NCBI GenBank assembly: GCA_048267245.1
Contig: JBLWXV010000001.1
Coordinates: 2,232,001-2,296,000 of the forward strand
Length of the DNA stretch: 64,000 nucleotides
Reading direction: 5' to 3'
Source of the DNA: JBLWXV01 sp048267245
Lineage (GTDB): Bacteria; Bdellovibrionota; Bacteriovoracia; Bacteriovoracales; Bacteriovoracaceae
Position 1 is the stretch's first letter; each line of letters begins with the position of its first letter. Below the pieces are notes generated by a model that searched no databases, was not told the DNA's origin, and worked only from the letters and a program-made list of their open reading frames with translations. Positions 34,070 to 43,377 of this stretch are shown here, in pieces. A program made the translations under genes and the position numbers.

Positions 34070-35326
34070 CTACTTTTCTCGCGACAAAAGTTCAAAGATG
34101 GTGATACCTGCCAGTCCGATGATTTGAGAAATCGTCAGGGCCACCAAAATAAGAACGAGAAGTCCTGGTCTCGATCGCACTCTGAATGCGCGCTCGCGCT
34201 CAAGAACTTCAATTTGATTTTCAATGAAGGTGCGCTCAAGGCCGAGCTTGGCCATGCCGTCGCGCAGGTTTTCATATACCTTGTACTCAAAAGAGTAATT
34301 CGCTTTCAGTCGCTCCATCTCATTTTGAAAAGGAAGTAGCGACTGCTTTCTGCCACCATAGGACTTCACATAGTCCTTAAGGGTTCCAAGGCGCACGCGC
34401 ATGGTCTTTAATTCATCTTGTACTTGCTTAATACGTCCAGAGAGAGCGAATTTTGAAAGCGCCTCGGCTTCACTCTTATCGCGCGCCTTTGCTGCGCGCT
34501 TTTTAAGTTCCTTAAGGAGGGCATCACCTTCACGAATCTTAAGCTGAAGATCGTTAATATTCTTTTGAAGCCCAGTGAGATACTCATTTGCCTCACCCTG
34601 GGCCGCTTCGAGGTTGAGAATCTTAGATTGTTGAAGCTTATTGATGGTTGATTTCTCTAGAAGATCTAGGCGGCGCTCAACCTCTTCCATTTCTCTTCTA
34701 AAAAAGGCCGTGGCCTCATCTACATCCTCGAGTTCGCGCTTGGTGAGTTGCTTCTTAGCAAGTTCAAGTGACTCGTTAATTAGGTATGTAGTCCAGGCGC
34801 GGCGATCGGTCTTAATACTCAAGACCAACTGGCCGCCTTTCATAGAGTTCCAACTCAATTTATGTCTGAGCCAGTGGGCCAGTCGCTCTTGCTGTCGGGC
34901 CGCATCCACATCGTCTGGGGCCTTGTCGACTTCAAGCTTGAGAGCGGCCAAAAAGGAGAAGAGCTCCTTGTGAATGGCCTCTGGAAGTTCTTTGTCGTGG
35001 AGTTGTCGCCACAATTCGCGCGCAAGTTGCTCGCTAAAATTCATGGTTTCAAGATAGGCCAGTGAGCGCTCCATGCGCGCTTCAGTGCTTTGTGGCCCTG
35101 TAAGTGAGCTCTTGCCCCCAAACTCCGACAGCACTGTGCCCAGTGAAGCGCCGCCCTGATCTTTGATCATCAGCTTTCCCTGACCGGGATAAACGGGAAA
35201 GAACTTGTGCTTTAAAAGGGCACAGAGCACGGAGATCATGGCAAGGAGCAACAAGATCTTCCACTTCCCGAGAACCTGAAAGAGGGCGCTCGCTATAGAA
35301 TAGTTTTGAACTTCAGTATTATCCAT
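34070..35326 (-). CDS. Wzz/GumC-type chain-length determinant protein
   Basis: A 418-residue polysaccharide co-polymerase-like inner-membrane protein. The layout is the classic one: N-terminal transmembrane helix (KILLLLAMISVLCALL, about 22-38), a periplasmic part full of long coiled coil (residues ~190-380), and a C-terminal transmembrane helix (LLVLILVALTISQIIGLAGITIF). The proline-rich motif before the second helix is reduced (RSRPG). No tyrosine-kinase domain is fused. It is divergent from an SLBB protein and a polymerase-like gene, supporting a role in setting chain length or export of a polysaccharide. Confidence 0.78.
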   Translation of the reverse strand: MDNTEVQNYSIASALFQVLGKWKILLLLAMISVLCALLKHKFFPVYPGQGKLMIKDQGGASLGTVLSEFGGKSSLTGPQSTEARMERSLAYLETMNFSEQLARELWRQLHDKELPEAIHKELFSFLAALKLEVDKAPDDVDAARQQERLAHWLRHKLSWNSMKGGQLVLSIKTDRRAWTTYLINESLELAKKQLTKRELEDVDEATAFFRREMEEVERRLDLLEKSTINKLQQSKILNLEAAQGEANEYLTGLQKNINDLQLKIREGDALLKELKKRAAKARDKSEAEALSKFALSGRIKQVQDELKTMRVRLGTLKDYVKSYGGRKQSLLPFQNEMERLKANYSFEYKVYENLRDGMAKLGLERTFIENQIEVLERERAFRVRSRPGLLVLILVALTISQIIGLAGITIFELLSREK

Positions 35327-35442
35327 CTCTTAACTTTCTTAAATTTATCGTCTTATCGGTTGCTTGACAGTGACTCATGAGCTCTGCTTTGGCATAATGT
35401 ACAAAATAACTAAAAATTTTAACTATCGCCAGCCGAGAGACC

Positions 35443-35964
35443 ATGAACAAACTTATTCGATCCCTATGCACCATTATTTGTACAAGCTCTTTGCTTTTTT
35501 GCTCCAACATTGCTTTTGCCCAACTGGATTCATCAAGCTTTGAATCTGAGCTAAAAGTAAATCCCGGTCGCCCGGCCGAGTATATCTATCAGTCCTATGG
35601 TGATCAGGAGCTCATCTCCATTCGCGTTCTAGGCTCAATTGAAAATGCAGGCCTCTACCACATCCCTAAAGGCATGCAACTCACCACGCTTTTGAGTCTT
35701 GCAGGGGGAACGAAGCGAGATGCCGACCTTGAAAAAGTATTTATTAGCAATGAAGGTAAGCAAGGCGCCAAGACTACTAAATTTAATATGAGTGAAGCTC
35801 TCGAAGAGGGACACACTCAAATGTACCAGCTTCAATCTAATGATGTGGTCTTTATTAAAGACAGAGAGCCAATCATCAGCAACGATACCTGGAAGGCCAT
35901 CAGTATTCTCAGTGTTATTCTCACTTCTGCTCTGACCGTTATCGCCATCGACGACAGGATTTAA
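35443..35964 (+). CDS. SLBB-domain exported protein (polysaccharide export type)
   Basis: A 173-residue protein with signal peptide (LCTIICTSSLLFCSNIAFA). The central section ISIRVLGSIENAGLYHIPKGMQLTTLLSLAGG is an SLBB fold like those of Wza-type export proteins, here without the preceding poly-export domain. It ends with a hydrophobic helix (AISILSVILTSALTVIAI) that would anchor it in the membrane. Its stop overlaps the next start by one base (TAATG). It likely acts with the polymerase-like protein and the divergent chain-length protein. Confidence 0.78.
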   Translation: MNKLIRSLCTIICTSSLLFCSNIAFAQLDSSSFESELKVNPGRPAEYIYQSYGDQELISIRVLGSIENAGLYHIPKGMQLTTLLSLAGGTKRDADLEKVFISNEGKQGAKTTKFNMSEALEEGHTQMYQLQSNDVVFIKDREPIISNDTWKAISILSVILTSALTVIAIDDRI

Positions 35965-37361
35965 TGAACGAACAAGAGACTCTCGATGCACAGACGCCCA
36001 ATATGTGGACGCTCTTTTTTGGAGATGCCTTAGTTAGCCTCTTCTTTGTCTCTAAGCTCTCCCTGGCCTTTGCTCACTTCATCCCCTACAACATCCCACC
36101 TCTCATCTACCAAGGTGGCATTCACCCCTATGTCAATATTCTAGGTAACTTCATTTTTGGGGCCGGCTTCCTTCTCTCACTGAGAAAGGGCATCTGGAGT
36201 CTTGGGGCGAGGCTCTACGCCATTTACCTCACTCTCTTTGTCGCCGTTCTGTGCATTCAGACCTTTGTGCAAATCGCCTTTGTCCACCCAGATAAGTCGA
36301 TGCTCTTTCAAATAAGTGGCGCCATCATGGCGCTTATGACGGTTGGTCTCTATGGCCTCATCCTCCCCTTGCACTACCCAGTAAAGCGCTTTGTAAAAGT
36401 CATGCTCTGGCACTCGGTAGTCATTGTCATGATCTCGCTTATGTTACTTCCCATCTTTGGGCCAAGTATGTTTAGAGGCGGCCGCTTTGTGGGCATCACA
36501 AAGCATATTCCCCATATGGTTACCATGAGTAGTGTGGCCGCAATCTTTCTGGTCTCTCGCTGGCCCAAGCTCTTTAGTGAAAAAGTCTCTGTGCCAAAAG
36601 TGATGGGCTCCATTGCAATTACCGCCCTCTCTTTCTTTGCCGTCGCCCTTACTGCCACCAAGGCCGCGATGGGCTCTGTTTTTCTGGCGTGCCTACTCTC
36701 ACTCTTCTTTTTGGGCTCGCGCACTCGCGCCGAACAACTTGGGCGACTCTTTGTCTTGGCCTCTATGAGCATCAGCCTCGCCCTCCTGGCCCCGGTGGTG
36801 GGAGACACTCTCTATGAGGTTGCCTCTGGTGAGCGCGCGCTGCTAGGGCGTCCCGCCCAAAATGGTTTTGAAACGAGATGGGATGAAGTCGTTCGCGGCG
36901 GTGATCTCTTCTTAAGAAGTCCTCACGCGGGACTTGGAATTCTCTATAAGTTCATGACCAGTGCAGGCGATGGAGATGTCGACACTTATAACTCCTTTAA
37001 AGATCCACACAATATCTTCCTTTCGGCCGGGGTTATTGGAGGCTGGCCTTTTATGATCATTGTCGGCTTTGGCTACATGGCCCTCATCTACATTACTTTT
37101 ACAACCCTTAGACCAATGAACAAGCACCGGCTCGACGCAGACACAAAGACGATAGCGATCTTCCTGGCCACGCATTTGCCGGTTTTTCTCATTTATCACG
37201 TCCATCTCTCACTAGGTGGAATCGCAGACCGTGTCTATTGGTGTGTTATAGGCTACGTTATACTTACCCCTACATTTTTTCATAGTGGCCGGACTCTTCG
37301 TGCAATGGATGCTATTGATTGCAGAGAGAGTTTGGAGGATCACCATGAAAAAGTTACTTAA
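35964..37361 (+). CDS. O-antigen polymerase/ligase-like membrane protein
   Basis: A 465-residue protein with about ten to twelve hydrophobic helices. The large loop near residues 290-350 (FETRWDEVVRGGDLFLRSPHAGLGI ... DPHNIFLSAGVIGG) matches the Wzy_C pattern with conserved Arg, Gly-x-Gly and His-Asn. Such proteins polymerise or ligate glycan chains in the inner membrane. No glycosyltransferase gene accompanies it in the window, so the glycan would be made elsewhere. Confidence 0.8.
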   Translation: MNEQETLDAQTPNMWTLFFGDALVSLFFVSKLSLAFAHFIPYNIPPLIYQGGIHPYVNILGNFIFGAGFLLSLRKGIWSLGARLYAIYLTLFVAVLCIQTFVQIAFVHPDKSMLFQISGAIMALMTVGLYGLILPLHYPVKRFVKVMLWHSVVIVMISLMLLPIFGPSMFRGGRFVGITKHIPHMVTMSSVAAIFLVSRWPKLFSEKVSVPKVMGSIAITALSFFAVALTATKAAMGSVFLACLLSLFFLGSRTRAEQLGRLFVLASMSISLALLAPVVGDTLYEVASGERALLGRPAQNGFETRWDEVVRGGDLFLRSPHAGLGILYKFMTSAGDGDVDTYNSFKDPHNIFLSAGVIGGWPFMIIVGFGYMALIYITFTTLRPMNKHRLDADTKTIAIFLATHLPVFLIYHVHLSLGGIADRVYWCVIGYVILTPTFFHSGRTLRAMDAIDCRESLEDHHEKVT

Positions 37362-37446
37362 AATCTCGAAGAACCACAGTTTAGAAGTCGCAATCGGACT
37401 AGTCTTTGCCCTTATTTTGATTGTAGGAACCAGGCCGCAGCTCTAA
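37345..37446 (+). CDS. 33-residue single-pass membrane protein
   Basis: A small frame with GGAGG seven bases before ATG 37345, starting within the last 17 bases of the polymerase-like gene. The peptide has a basic N-terminus (MKKLLKISKNH) and one hydrophobic helix (VAIGLVFALILIVG) followed by TRPQL. Its position and strong ribosome site suggest a real accessory subunit of the polymerase-like protein; function unknown. It overlaps the convergent deiminase gene by 4 bases. Confidence 0.65.
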   Translation: MKKLLKISKNHSLEVAIGLVFALILIVGTRPQL

Positions 37447-38285
37447 GGGAGCGATTTGCGCTCTAGGATGCCGGTGAGACATGCAATACCACCGGCCGCT
37501 TTGATGGACTCTGAGATATCAACTTCAAAGCATTCAAAGCCTAGAGACTGATAAAGTGTTCGCATCTGCGGGCAATTTGTTGGCATAACCAAGCGCTGCT
37601 CATCAATTAAAACCACATTCATGGCCTGAGACCTGCTTACTTCCGAGATCTCAGGAATATCAATGACTTCAATTTTGAGCTCATCTAAGAGGGCCAGTAG
37701 TTGTTTTGGGGCGAACTTAGATCTAACAAGCGCTCGCCCCTTTGAAATAAATTGAACTACACCAAGTAAGTGCTGACACACCTGAAACTCGATCGCAACC
37801 ATGTGAACATTAATTAAATGTGGCGCTAAAAATTCCTTGAGCGCGAGAGCGCTTTGAAGCGAAGTTCGCTTACCCACTCCCACAACTAGGTCTTCACAGC
37901 TCGCCCATAGAATGTCAGCTCCCTCGCTTGAACCTAGGCCGGATATTGGAGAACTTGGGCCAAGAAAATCGCAAATAATCTCATATTCAGCACTTCTCTC
38001 TTTAACCCCCATAGGTGCAGGGTAATTCGCATCAGGAAGCCGAATGATTTGATCGCGACAAAAGAAGTAATCATTGAGTTGGTGCTGCAATACCTTCTCT
38101 TGAGTGGGATTGAGCCATGAGACTGCAACACCCAGAGACTCATAGAGTAGCGCTAGATTTGATATCTCTGCTGCTATAAGTTTGGCATCGCTTTTTTGAT
38201 AGTGAAGACAAGTCTCATCACTAAATGCAAACTGAGGTTTGCACAGGAGGACCCTTACAAGTGGAGCGTATTCACTGAGCTTCAT
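37443..38285 (-). CDS. Arginine deiminase/DDAH-like amidinohydrolase
   Basis: A 280-residue protein of the amidinotransferase superfamily (dimethylargininase or arginine deiminase type), which act on guanidino groups through a Cys-His pair. The family loop GSSEGADIL is near residue 136, His in CQHLLGV near 168, and the catalytic Cys269 in GGIACLTGIL near the end. It is last in a leftward run behind two sulfotransferases. The substrate is unclear; the context hints at a guanidine-containing metabolite, as inference only. Confidence 0.78.
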   Translation of the reverse strand: MKLSEYAPLVRVLLCKPQFAFSDETCLHYQKSDAKLIAAEISNLALLYESLGVAVSWLNPTQEKVLQHQLNDYFFCRDQIIRLPDANYPAPMGVKERSAEYEIICDFLGPSSPISGLGSSEGADILWASCEDLVVGVGKRTSLQSALALKEFLAPHLINVHMVAIEFQVCQHLLGVVQFISKGRALVRSKFAPKQLLALLDELKIEVIDIPEISEVSRSQAMNVVLIDEQRLVMPTNCPQMRTLYQSLGFECFEVDISESIKAAGGIACLTGILERKSLP

Positions 38286-38288
38286 CTC

Positions 38289-39410
38289 TTATCTCATCAC
38301 CAAATTCGATACAAGTTCATCAAATTGTGGATATTTAGAAAATAGACTTTCAAAGTATGACCTTCTTTTTTGCCAGCGCTCAGGTCCCTCCTCACTTGTG
38401 CTCATCACTCGTTTTTCAGAGAGAATAGGATCAGGTCTCCAGTCAGAAAGGCCAAGATACTTCATAAGGGATTCAAAGAGGGGTCCAATTATATCTGAAT
38501 GGCAAAGATCTTCGTAGGAGAGCTCAAAAAATTTAAGTGCAAGTTTTTTTTGACTCTTAAGAATCGCCTGATGATTAAGTAGGCATTGTTTTAGTGCAAT
38601 CTCTTCAATAGGTAGACTAAGATCCCTGCCCCATCCAGGATAGAGATCAAATTTCCAAAAACCGTCGCCCATTGGGCCAAGTTGGGCGTAGTGCTTTCTT
38701 AAGTTAAAACTGTGAAACCCTGGAAAATTCCAACCGTCAATAAGACCATTTACCGTGGCGTAGGGATGGCGTTTGAGATAGATAAATGAAATATCACTCC
38801 CCTCAAAAATTTCTAGCAGGTTTTCAATGCGATAACTATGAGTTGAAGTCTTTAGAAGCAAAGTGCTGCTAGCGATCTCACTGTCATGAACTGCACCAAA
38901 ACCGTGTGCCCAAGTGTAGGGAGTGTCTTCTATAAAGTCAGAGTTAGATAAGAGATATTCTGAATGGTTACTTTTATGACCCTCGTAGAGCCCTTGGGCA
39001 TCCTTGGCCCTTTCACCTAAAGTCCCTAGCCAACTTTCAAGATCAGAGCTTTTAATCTCTTGATTTGATAGAGATTCTTTAATGTGTCCCCACTGCCAAG
39101 AAAATCTTGTACGGTAGTGTTCTAAATGACTGACAGGGGAAGTCTCACTATAAGTCCCAAGCATTTTTCTAGCGAGAACAAAGAATTGGTCCAAATCGCT
39201 CTCTCGAAGAGTGAGCTTAGAATCATCATAATTAGGCGCGACTAAATCTGCTGCTCGAGCTGTGCTTAAAAGAGTTGCCTTTAATAATGGCGACTCCTCT
39301 CCGGCAAAGGAGATAATCTCCGGGTGTTTAGAAAGGAGCGAATAGAGAAAGCTAGAACCACTTCTTGGAGCACTAAGTATAATGACAACTCTACGAAATG
39401 GATTCTTCAG
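38289..39410 (-). CDS. PAPS-dependent sulfotransferase with CTG start
   Basis: A 373-residue sulfotransferase: it moves sulfate from PAPS to an alcohol or amine. The PAPS loop SAPRSGSSFLYSLL is at residues 13-26 and the 3'-phosphate motif LKRHPYATV lies mid-protein. Between the upstream stop (TAG near 39441) and residue 73 there is no ATG, GTG or TTG; a TTG at 39194 would drop the PAPS loop. A CTG at 39410 lies five bases after GGAGG and overlaps the previous stop as CTGA. It is therefore taken as the start. Confidence 0.85.
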   Translation of the reverse strand: MKNPFRRVVIILSAPRSGSSFLYSLLSKHPEIISFAGEESPLLKATLLSTARAADLVAPNYDDSKLTLRESDLDQFFVLARKMLGTYSETSPVSHLEHYRTRFSWQWGHIKESLSNQEIKSSDLESWLGTLGERAKDAQGLYEGHKSNHSEYLLSNSDFIEDTPYTWAHGFGAVHDSEIASSTLLLKTSTHSYRIENLLEIFEGSDISFIYLKRHPYATVNGLIDGWNFPGFHSFNLRKHYAQLGPMGDGFWKFDLYPGWGRDLSLPIEEIALKQCLLNHQAILKSQKKLALKFFELSYEDLCHSDIIGPLFESLMKYLGLSDWRPDPILSEKRVMSTSEEGPERWQKRRSYFESLFSKYPQFDELVSNLVMR

Positions 39411-40459
39411 CTTGTCCTCCGCTTGGGGCCAAGAAGCAGTCTAATTCTCAAGGCCTTTACAAACCAAAATTTTGCTATCCTTAACCCGTTATTCTTATCA
39501 CTCTTAAAGAGTGAAAGTTGCATTAAAATCATTTGTAAAAAGTCGCTTAGATAAAAGCGCCAGGGAACTCTGCAATTCAATTTAAATCTTAATCTCTCGA
39601 GATCGCAAAGAGCATTTTGGAGTGGGTAATTAAAATCTTTCATTTGAATATAGCACTGGGACTCTACAAGCGAGACTTCGGCTAAAGATAATCCTCGCTC
39701 AAAATTTCCAGAATTCGAACTTAGAATTTCCCTTCCAGTATTCATCCAAGAGCGACTAAGAGAACTCGACTTCTTGGCCTCACTTCCTTGGTGGTAACTG
39801 AGCATGGACTCAGTAAACTCAATACCTAAAAACTGACACAGATCTTTTGTAATTGTCGACGGCGAAGTAATAAGATCTTCATATCTAAGTACATAGAAAG
39901 AATCAGGGTAACTAGCAAGCCCCGAGCTCGCCATTAGTTGCTCCTCTTGCCAAAGCTTGGCCGAAAAGTATGGATGAAAGTGATTAAACTGACTTTTCTT
40001 GGCCGATGCCGCAACATCCCTAGGGTCGCGAACCAATTGAACAAAGAGGGCGTCAGGAAGATCGCGCTTTATTTCATGAATATGCCTAACACTGAAAGTA
40101 CTCTTACACCCCCAGCGCTCTTTCCCCTCTCGCCTAGCATAGAAGTCATAGAGCGTAGATTGAATTCCAAGAACTGAACGTGGATAAGAAGAATTAGTAA
40201 GATATTCTGTCACTTCACTGGCACTCACCTTCAAATTCCACTGGTAGGGATGGAGCTCCAAAAAGGTTAACGAAGCCTTAACCAAGGAGTTAAGATTTGA
40301 GTCGATGCTTAAATCACCAAAGCGGCCCTCTAGGCCCGCGAGATTCTTTAAGAAATGAGGCGGGTGAGCAATGCTTACGTCTGGGCCATAGTTTAAAATC
40401 ATGCGCAGAAGATTGGTTCCCGACCTTTCTGTGCCAATGATGAAGAAAGGACGCTTCAC
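39407..40459 (-). CDS. Sulfotransferase
   Basis: A 350-residue PAPS-dependent sulfotransferase. The PAPS loop IIGTERSGTNLLRMIL is at residues 6-21 and the 3'-phosphate motif LVRDPRDVAASAKK is near 140. The acceptor is unknown. It starts at GTG 40459, which overlaps the stop of the methyltransferase by one base (TAGTG), and its own stop overlaps the start of the second sulfotransferase. The two share the loop motifs but are otherwise dissimilar, so they probably modify different positions or acceptors. Confidence 0.88.
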   Translation of the reverse strand: MKRPFFIIGTERSGTNLLRMILNYGPDVSIAHPPHFLKNLAGLEGRFGDLSIDSNLNSLVKASLTFLELHPYQWNLKVSASEVTEYLTNSSYPRSVLGIQSTLYDFYARREGKERWGCKSTFSVRHIHEIKRDLPDALFVQLVRDPRDVAASAKKSQFNHFHPYFSAKLWQEEQLMASSGLASYPDSFYVLRYEDLITSPSTITKDLCQFLGIEFTESMLSYHQGSEAKKSSSLSRSWMNTGREILSSNSGNFERGLSLAEVSLVESQCYIQMKDFNYPLQNALCDLERLRFKLNCRVPWRFYLSDFLQMILMQLSLFKSDKNNGLRIAKFWFVKALRIRLLLGPKRRTS

Positions 40460-41205
40460 TATAGGGCCTTGGTTGCTTTAATAATTTGCATATTCATCGT
40501 CTCATCAATCTTGCCATTGTCGATAGTCACTTGATGAAGGGCCTTAAAAGTGAGGGAACTCAGGTGATAGAAATTCATCGCCTCCTCCACTCGATCTCCA
40601 CCCATGGCGCCATGATCTAGCCAATCAAGCACCGTTTCGCGGCAGGGATAATTATAATAGTCTCTTGGAGTGAGGTTGTGCTCTAGGAGCATTTTTGGCA
40701 AATCATCGGGAGTGAAAAAGTTTTTCCTTGCGGCATTTCGAAGCTCAAGCGACTTAAAGGTCTCGTCGCGATCTCCTTCATTATAACAAGTGAGATGGGC
40801 CAAAACTACTCTGCCACCAGGTTTTAAAACACGGTAAATTTCACTAATTACTTTATAGAGTTCCATGAACTGGAGACCTTGACGACAAATGACGAGGTCA
40901 AAGGTGCTGTCTTTGAAGGGCATCGACTCGGCGTTGGAGTAAACAAGTTCATTCACATACTTATTCTGCATCGCCATTTCTTGACAGATATCCACCCCAT
41001 AAAGAGCGCGAACGCGGCCAGAAAAACGTTTGGCCACTTGCCCAGTTCCAGTAGCGATATCTAGGGCGACATCGTGATTGTGTGCCTCAGACATTTGAAA
41101 CATTTTATCTAAGAGTCTTGCATCTCGCACCCAGCGGGCCGAAACGTTAAAACGCTCCGCGCGATTAGAAAAATGATGCTTAGTGCTCTCTCGCTTGTCG
41201 ACCAA
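40459..41205 (-). CDS. SAM-dependent methyltransferase (UbiE/Methyltransf_11 type)
   Basis: A 248-residue class I methyltransferase. Motif I is ALDIATGTGQVAKRF (about 48-62), motif II MPFKDSTFDLVICRQGLQFM, motif III LKPGGRVVLAHL. The N-terminal FSNRAERFNVSARWVRD resembles UbiE/COQ5, but the operon places it with sulfotransferases, so its target is probably the same metabolite or glycan. The start is TTG 41205 with GGAG eight bases upstream. It is divergent from the radical SAM gene across an 89-base region. Confidence 0.85.
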   Translation of the reverse strand: MVDKRESTKHHFSNRAERFNVSARWVRDARLLDKMFQMSEAHNHDVALDIATGTGQVAKRFSGRVRALYGVDICQEMAMQNKYVNELVYSNAESMPFKDSTFDLVICRQGLQFMELYKVISEIYRVLKPGGRVVLAHLTCYNEGDRDETFKSLELRNAARKNFFTPDDLPKMLLEHNLTPRDYYNYPCRETVLDWLDHGAMGGDRVEEAMNFYHLSSLTFKALHQVTIDNGKIDETMNMQIIKATKAL

Positions 41206-41294
41206 AGAAAAGCTCCAGATTCAATATTTTGAATAGAACAATAACAATGGTAGAATTATTCACACTGATATGAAAGTTAATTTGTGAGGCAGCT

Positions 41295-42767
41295 ATGGCA
41301 AACGCCAAGTTGGAGACCGTAGAAAATTTCTCCTCCCCTTGGGAAGAGCGACTCTTTCGCCAATCGAGAAATCGCTTGCCGACTAATCACGACCTTAAAT
41401 TCACACTCATCTTCCCAGCGACAGATCAAGCCCCAACGCTAAGGCGCGAATTTCTCTTGCACACTCCTAGTGAAGGAGTGAGTTATATTCTCACCGTCGC
41501 AAGAGATGCTGGCTGGGAAGTAGAGATGATTGACCTACGTGCGGAATCTGATCCAGAAAAAGCCGCCCAGCGCGCAGCAGAGCGCGGTGGCGTACTGGCC
41601 ATGCCGACCTTCGTCGATTCAGTTCCACAAAATAAACAAGTTCTAAGGCGCGCTCGTGAATTAAATCCAGATTTAAAAATCATTCTAGGTGGCGCCCTTG
41701 TTTCGAGTTTACCTGGCCCCATACTTCGCGCCTGCGAAGCCGATTATGCAGTTCTTCAAGAGGGTGAACTCTCATTTCTCGAATTAATGGATCACCTCGA
41801 AAACAAGAGATCAAAAGAAGAGGCCAGAAATATCACAGGCATCGCAATTAAAGGTGATGATGGCACGGTCATCCAAACTAATCCGCGTCCTCAAATTAAA
41901 ACTCTCGACTCAGTCCCAATTCCAGATCTCATGCTCTACCCTTCAATAAAGGCCAATCCCACCATTCCTGAAATGGGACTGACTACGGCGCGAGGTTGCT
42001 ACGCTCGCTGCACGTTCTGCTATGTCAATATTCCGAAAATGGGCTTTAAGTCGGTTGCCAGAGTCAAAGAAGAGCTCACTGAACTTCAACAGCTCCACGG
42101 CACAAACTATCTCTATCTCAATGATCTCACCTTCACCGCCGATATGAAGCGCACCTGGCACCTCTGTGAAGTGCTCGGGGATCTTGGAATTGAGTGGTCT
42201 TGCTCTACACGCGTAGAAAAGTGTGAGCCAAAGTTACTTGCTCATATGAGAGACACTGGATGCAAGGAAATTTGGTATGGTGTTGAGTCACTTGATAACG
42301 ATATTTTAAAAATTACCAATAAAAAGCAAACGGTGGACCAGATTATGAAGGCCATTGATATGACCCTAGAGTCAGGCATTCTAGTCATGGCCAATTTGAT
42401 TGTGGGATTGCCAGGAGAAAGCGAAGAGTCGCTTCAGAAAATGTTTGATTTCGTTGAGAACTCTCCGGTAGTTCCCGCCTCTATCAAGTATCTCACTCCC
42501 TTTCCAGGGACTCCCATATATCAAGAAGCTTTCAAGCGCGGACTCCTTGGGGATGACCATATCGCCTACCTTGAAAGACTAGCAAAGCGCAAAGTGAATG
42601 ATCAAAACGACGAGCTCTTTAATATGACTGATCTTCCCGATGAAAAGTTGCGAGAAGCCTTTAAGTACCTAACTGAAGTTAAGAATAAACGCGTTAAGGA
42701 ACTGCTTAAATCTGATGGCAAATCAAATGAGGGCAAGGCCGCGCGCACAGACAGTCTTCAATACTAG
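41295..42767 (+). CDS. B12-binding-type radical SAM protein
   Basis: A 490-residue protein. Residues ~50-170 form a cobalamin-binding-like Rossmann domain (VARDAGWEVEMIDLRA, LKIILGGALVSSLPGPIL), without the D-x-H-x-x-G cobalt ligand. The radical SAM core follows with the cluster motif GCYARCTFCYV near 235-245 and the GE-like WYGVES. The C-terminal part is helical. Members of this group carry out difficult methylations, ring closures or rearrangements. It leads the rightward cysC-cysD-cysN run with a 3-base gap to cysC. Confidence 0.88.
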   Translation: MANAKLETVENFSSPWEERLFRQSRNRLPTNHDLKFTLIFPATDQAPTLRREFLLHTPSEGVSYILTVARDAGWEVEMIDLRAESDPEKAAQRAAERGGVLAMPTFVDSVPQNKQVLRRARELNPDLKIILGGALVSSLPGPILRACEADYAVLQEGELSFLELMDHLENKRSKEEARNITGIAIKGDDGTVIQTNPRPQIKTLDSVPIPDLMLYPSIKANPTIPEMGLTTARGCYARCTFCYVNIPKMGFKSVARVKEELTELQQLHGTNYLYLNDLTFTADMKRTWHLCEVLGDLGIEWSCSTRVEKCEPKLLAHMRDTGCKEIWYGVESLDNDILKITNKKQTVDQIMKAIDMTLESGILVMANLIVGLPGESEESLQKMFDFVENSPVVPASIKYLTPFPGTPIYQEAFKRGLLGDDHIAYLERLAKRKVNDQNDELFNMTDLPDEKLREAFKYLTEVKNKRVKELLKSDGKSNEGKAARTDSLQY

Positions 42768-42770
42768 GCC

Positions 42771-43373
42771 ATGACAAGTAATCTCACGCCCTATAAATCA
42801 CTTATTACGGCAAGTGAGCGCTCAGATAAACTAGGTCAGCGCCCACTTCTTATTTGGTTTACCGGACTCAGTGGCGCAGGCAAGTCCACACTGGCCACCC
42901 ATGTGGAGCAGAGACTCTTTCAATTGGGACTTCATACCTATTATCTCGACGCCGATCAAACCAGACAGGGAATGAACCGCGACGTGGGCTTTGATGCCCA
43001 AGGAAGGCACGAGAATATGAGAAGAGTTGGCCACCTTTGTCACCATCTGCTAGACGCAGGCTTGGTTGTTCTGGCCTCCTTCATCTCTCCGTTTGAAAAT
43101 GATCGCGCCCTCGTCTTTGAGCTTATCAACCCCTACCCCTATATAGAGATCTATATCTCCACTGGCCTTGATGAATGCGAAAGGCGCGATCCCAAGGGTC
43201 TCTATAAACGTGCCCGCGCCGGTGAAATCTCCAATTTCACTGGACTTAGCGCTCCCTATGAGGCCCCGAAATCACCACATATTGAATTAAATACGAGAGG
43301 CCTCACTGTAAAAGAGTGCGTAGATATTCTCATTACAAAAATTCAAACCCTAAGAAGCGATAGGAAAGCGTAA
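42771..43373 (+). CDS. cysC: Adenylylsulfate kinase
   Basis: CysC phosphorylates adenylylsulfate to PAPS, the sulfate donor for sulfotransferases. The 200-residue protein has the Walker A loop GLSGAGKS (32-39), LDADQTRQGMNRDVGF (variant of the LDGDN motif, with Ala-Asp for Gly-Asp), RHENMRRVGH, and LASFISPFENDR. It is a stand-alone kinase, not fused to CysN. It is followed 4 bases later by cysD. Confidence 0.94.
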   Translation: MTSNLTPYKSLITASERSDKLGQRPLLIWFTGLSGAGKSTLATHVEQRLFQLGLHTYYLDADQTRQGMNRDVGFDAQGRHENMRRVGHLCHHLLDAGLVVLASFISPFENDRALVFELINPYPYIEIYISTGLDECERRDPKGLYKRARAGEISNFTGLSAPYEAPKSPHIELNTRGLTVKECVDILITKIQTLRSDRKA

Positions 43374-43377
43374 GCTC

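Noticed and set aside
35360..35400. TTGACA followed by CATAAT as a promoter of the SLBB gene
   Set aside because: The spacing is about 23 bases, too long for sigma-70.
39194..39410. Frameshifted or truncated sulfotransferase pseudogene
   Set aside because: The frame is open through the PAPS loop with a good ribosome site before CTG; no frameshift is needed.
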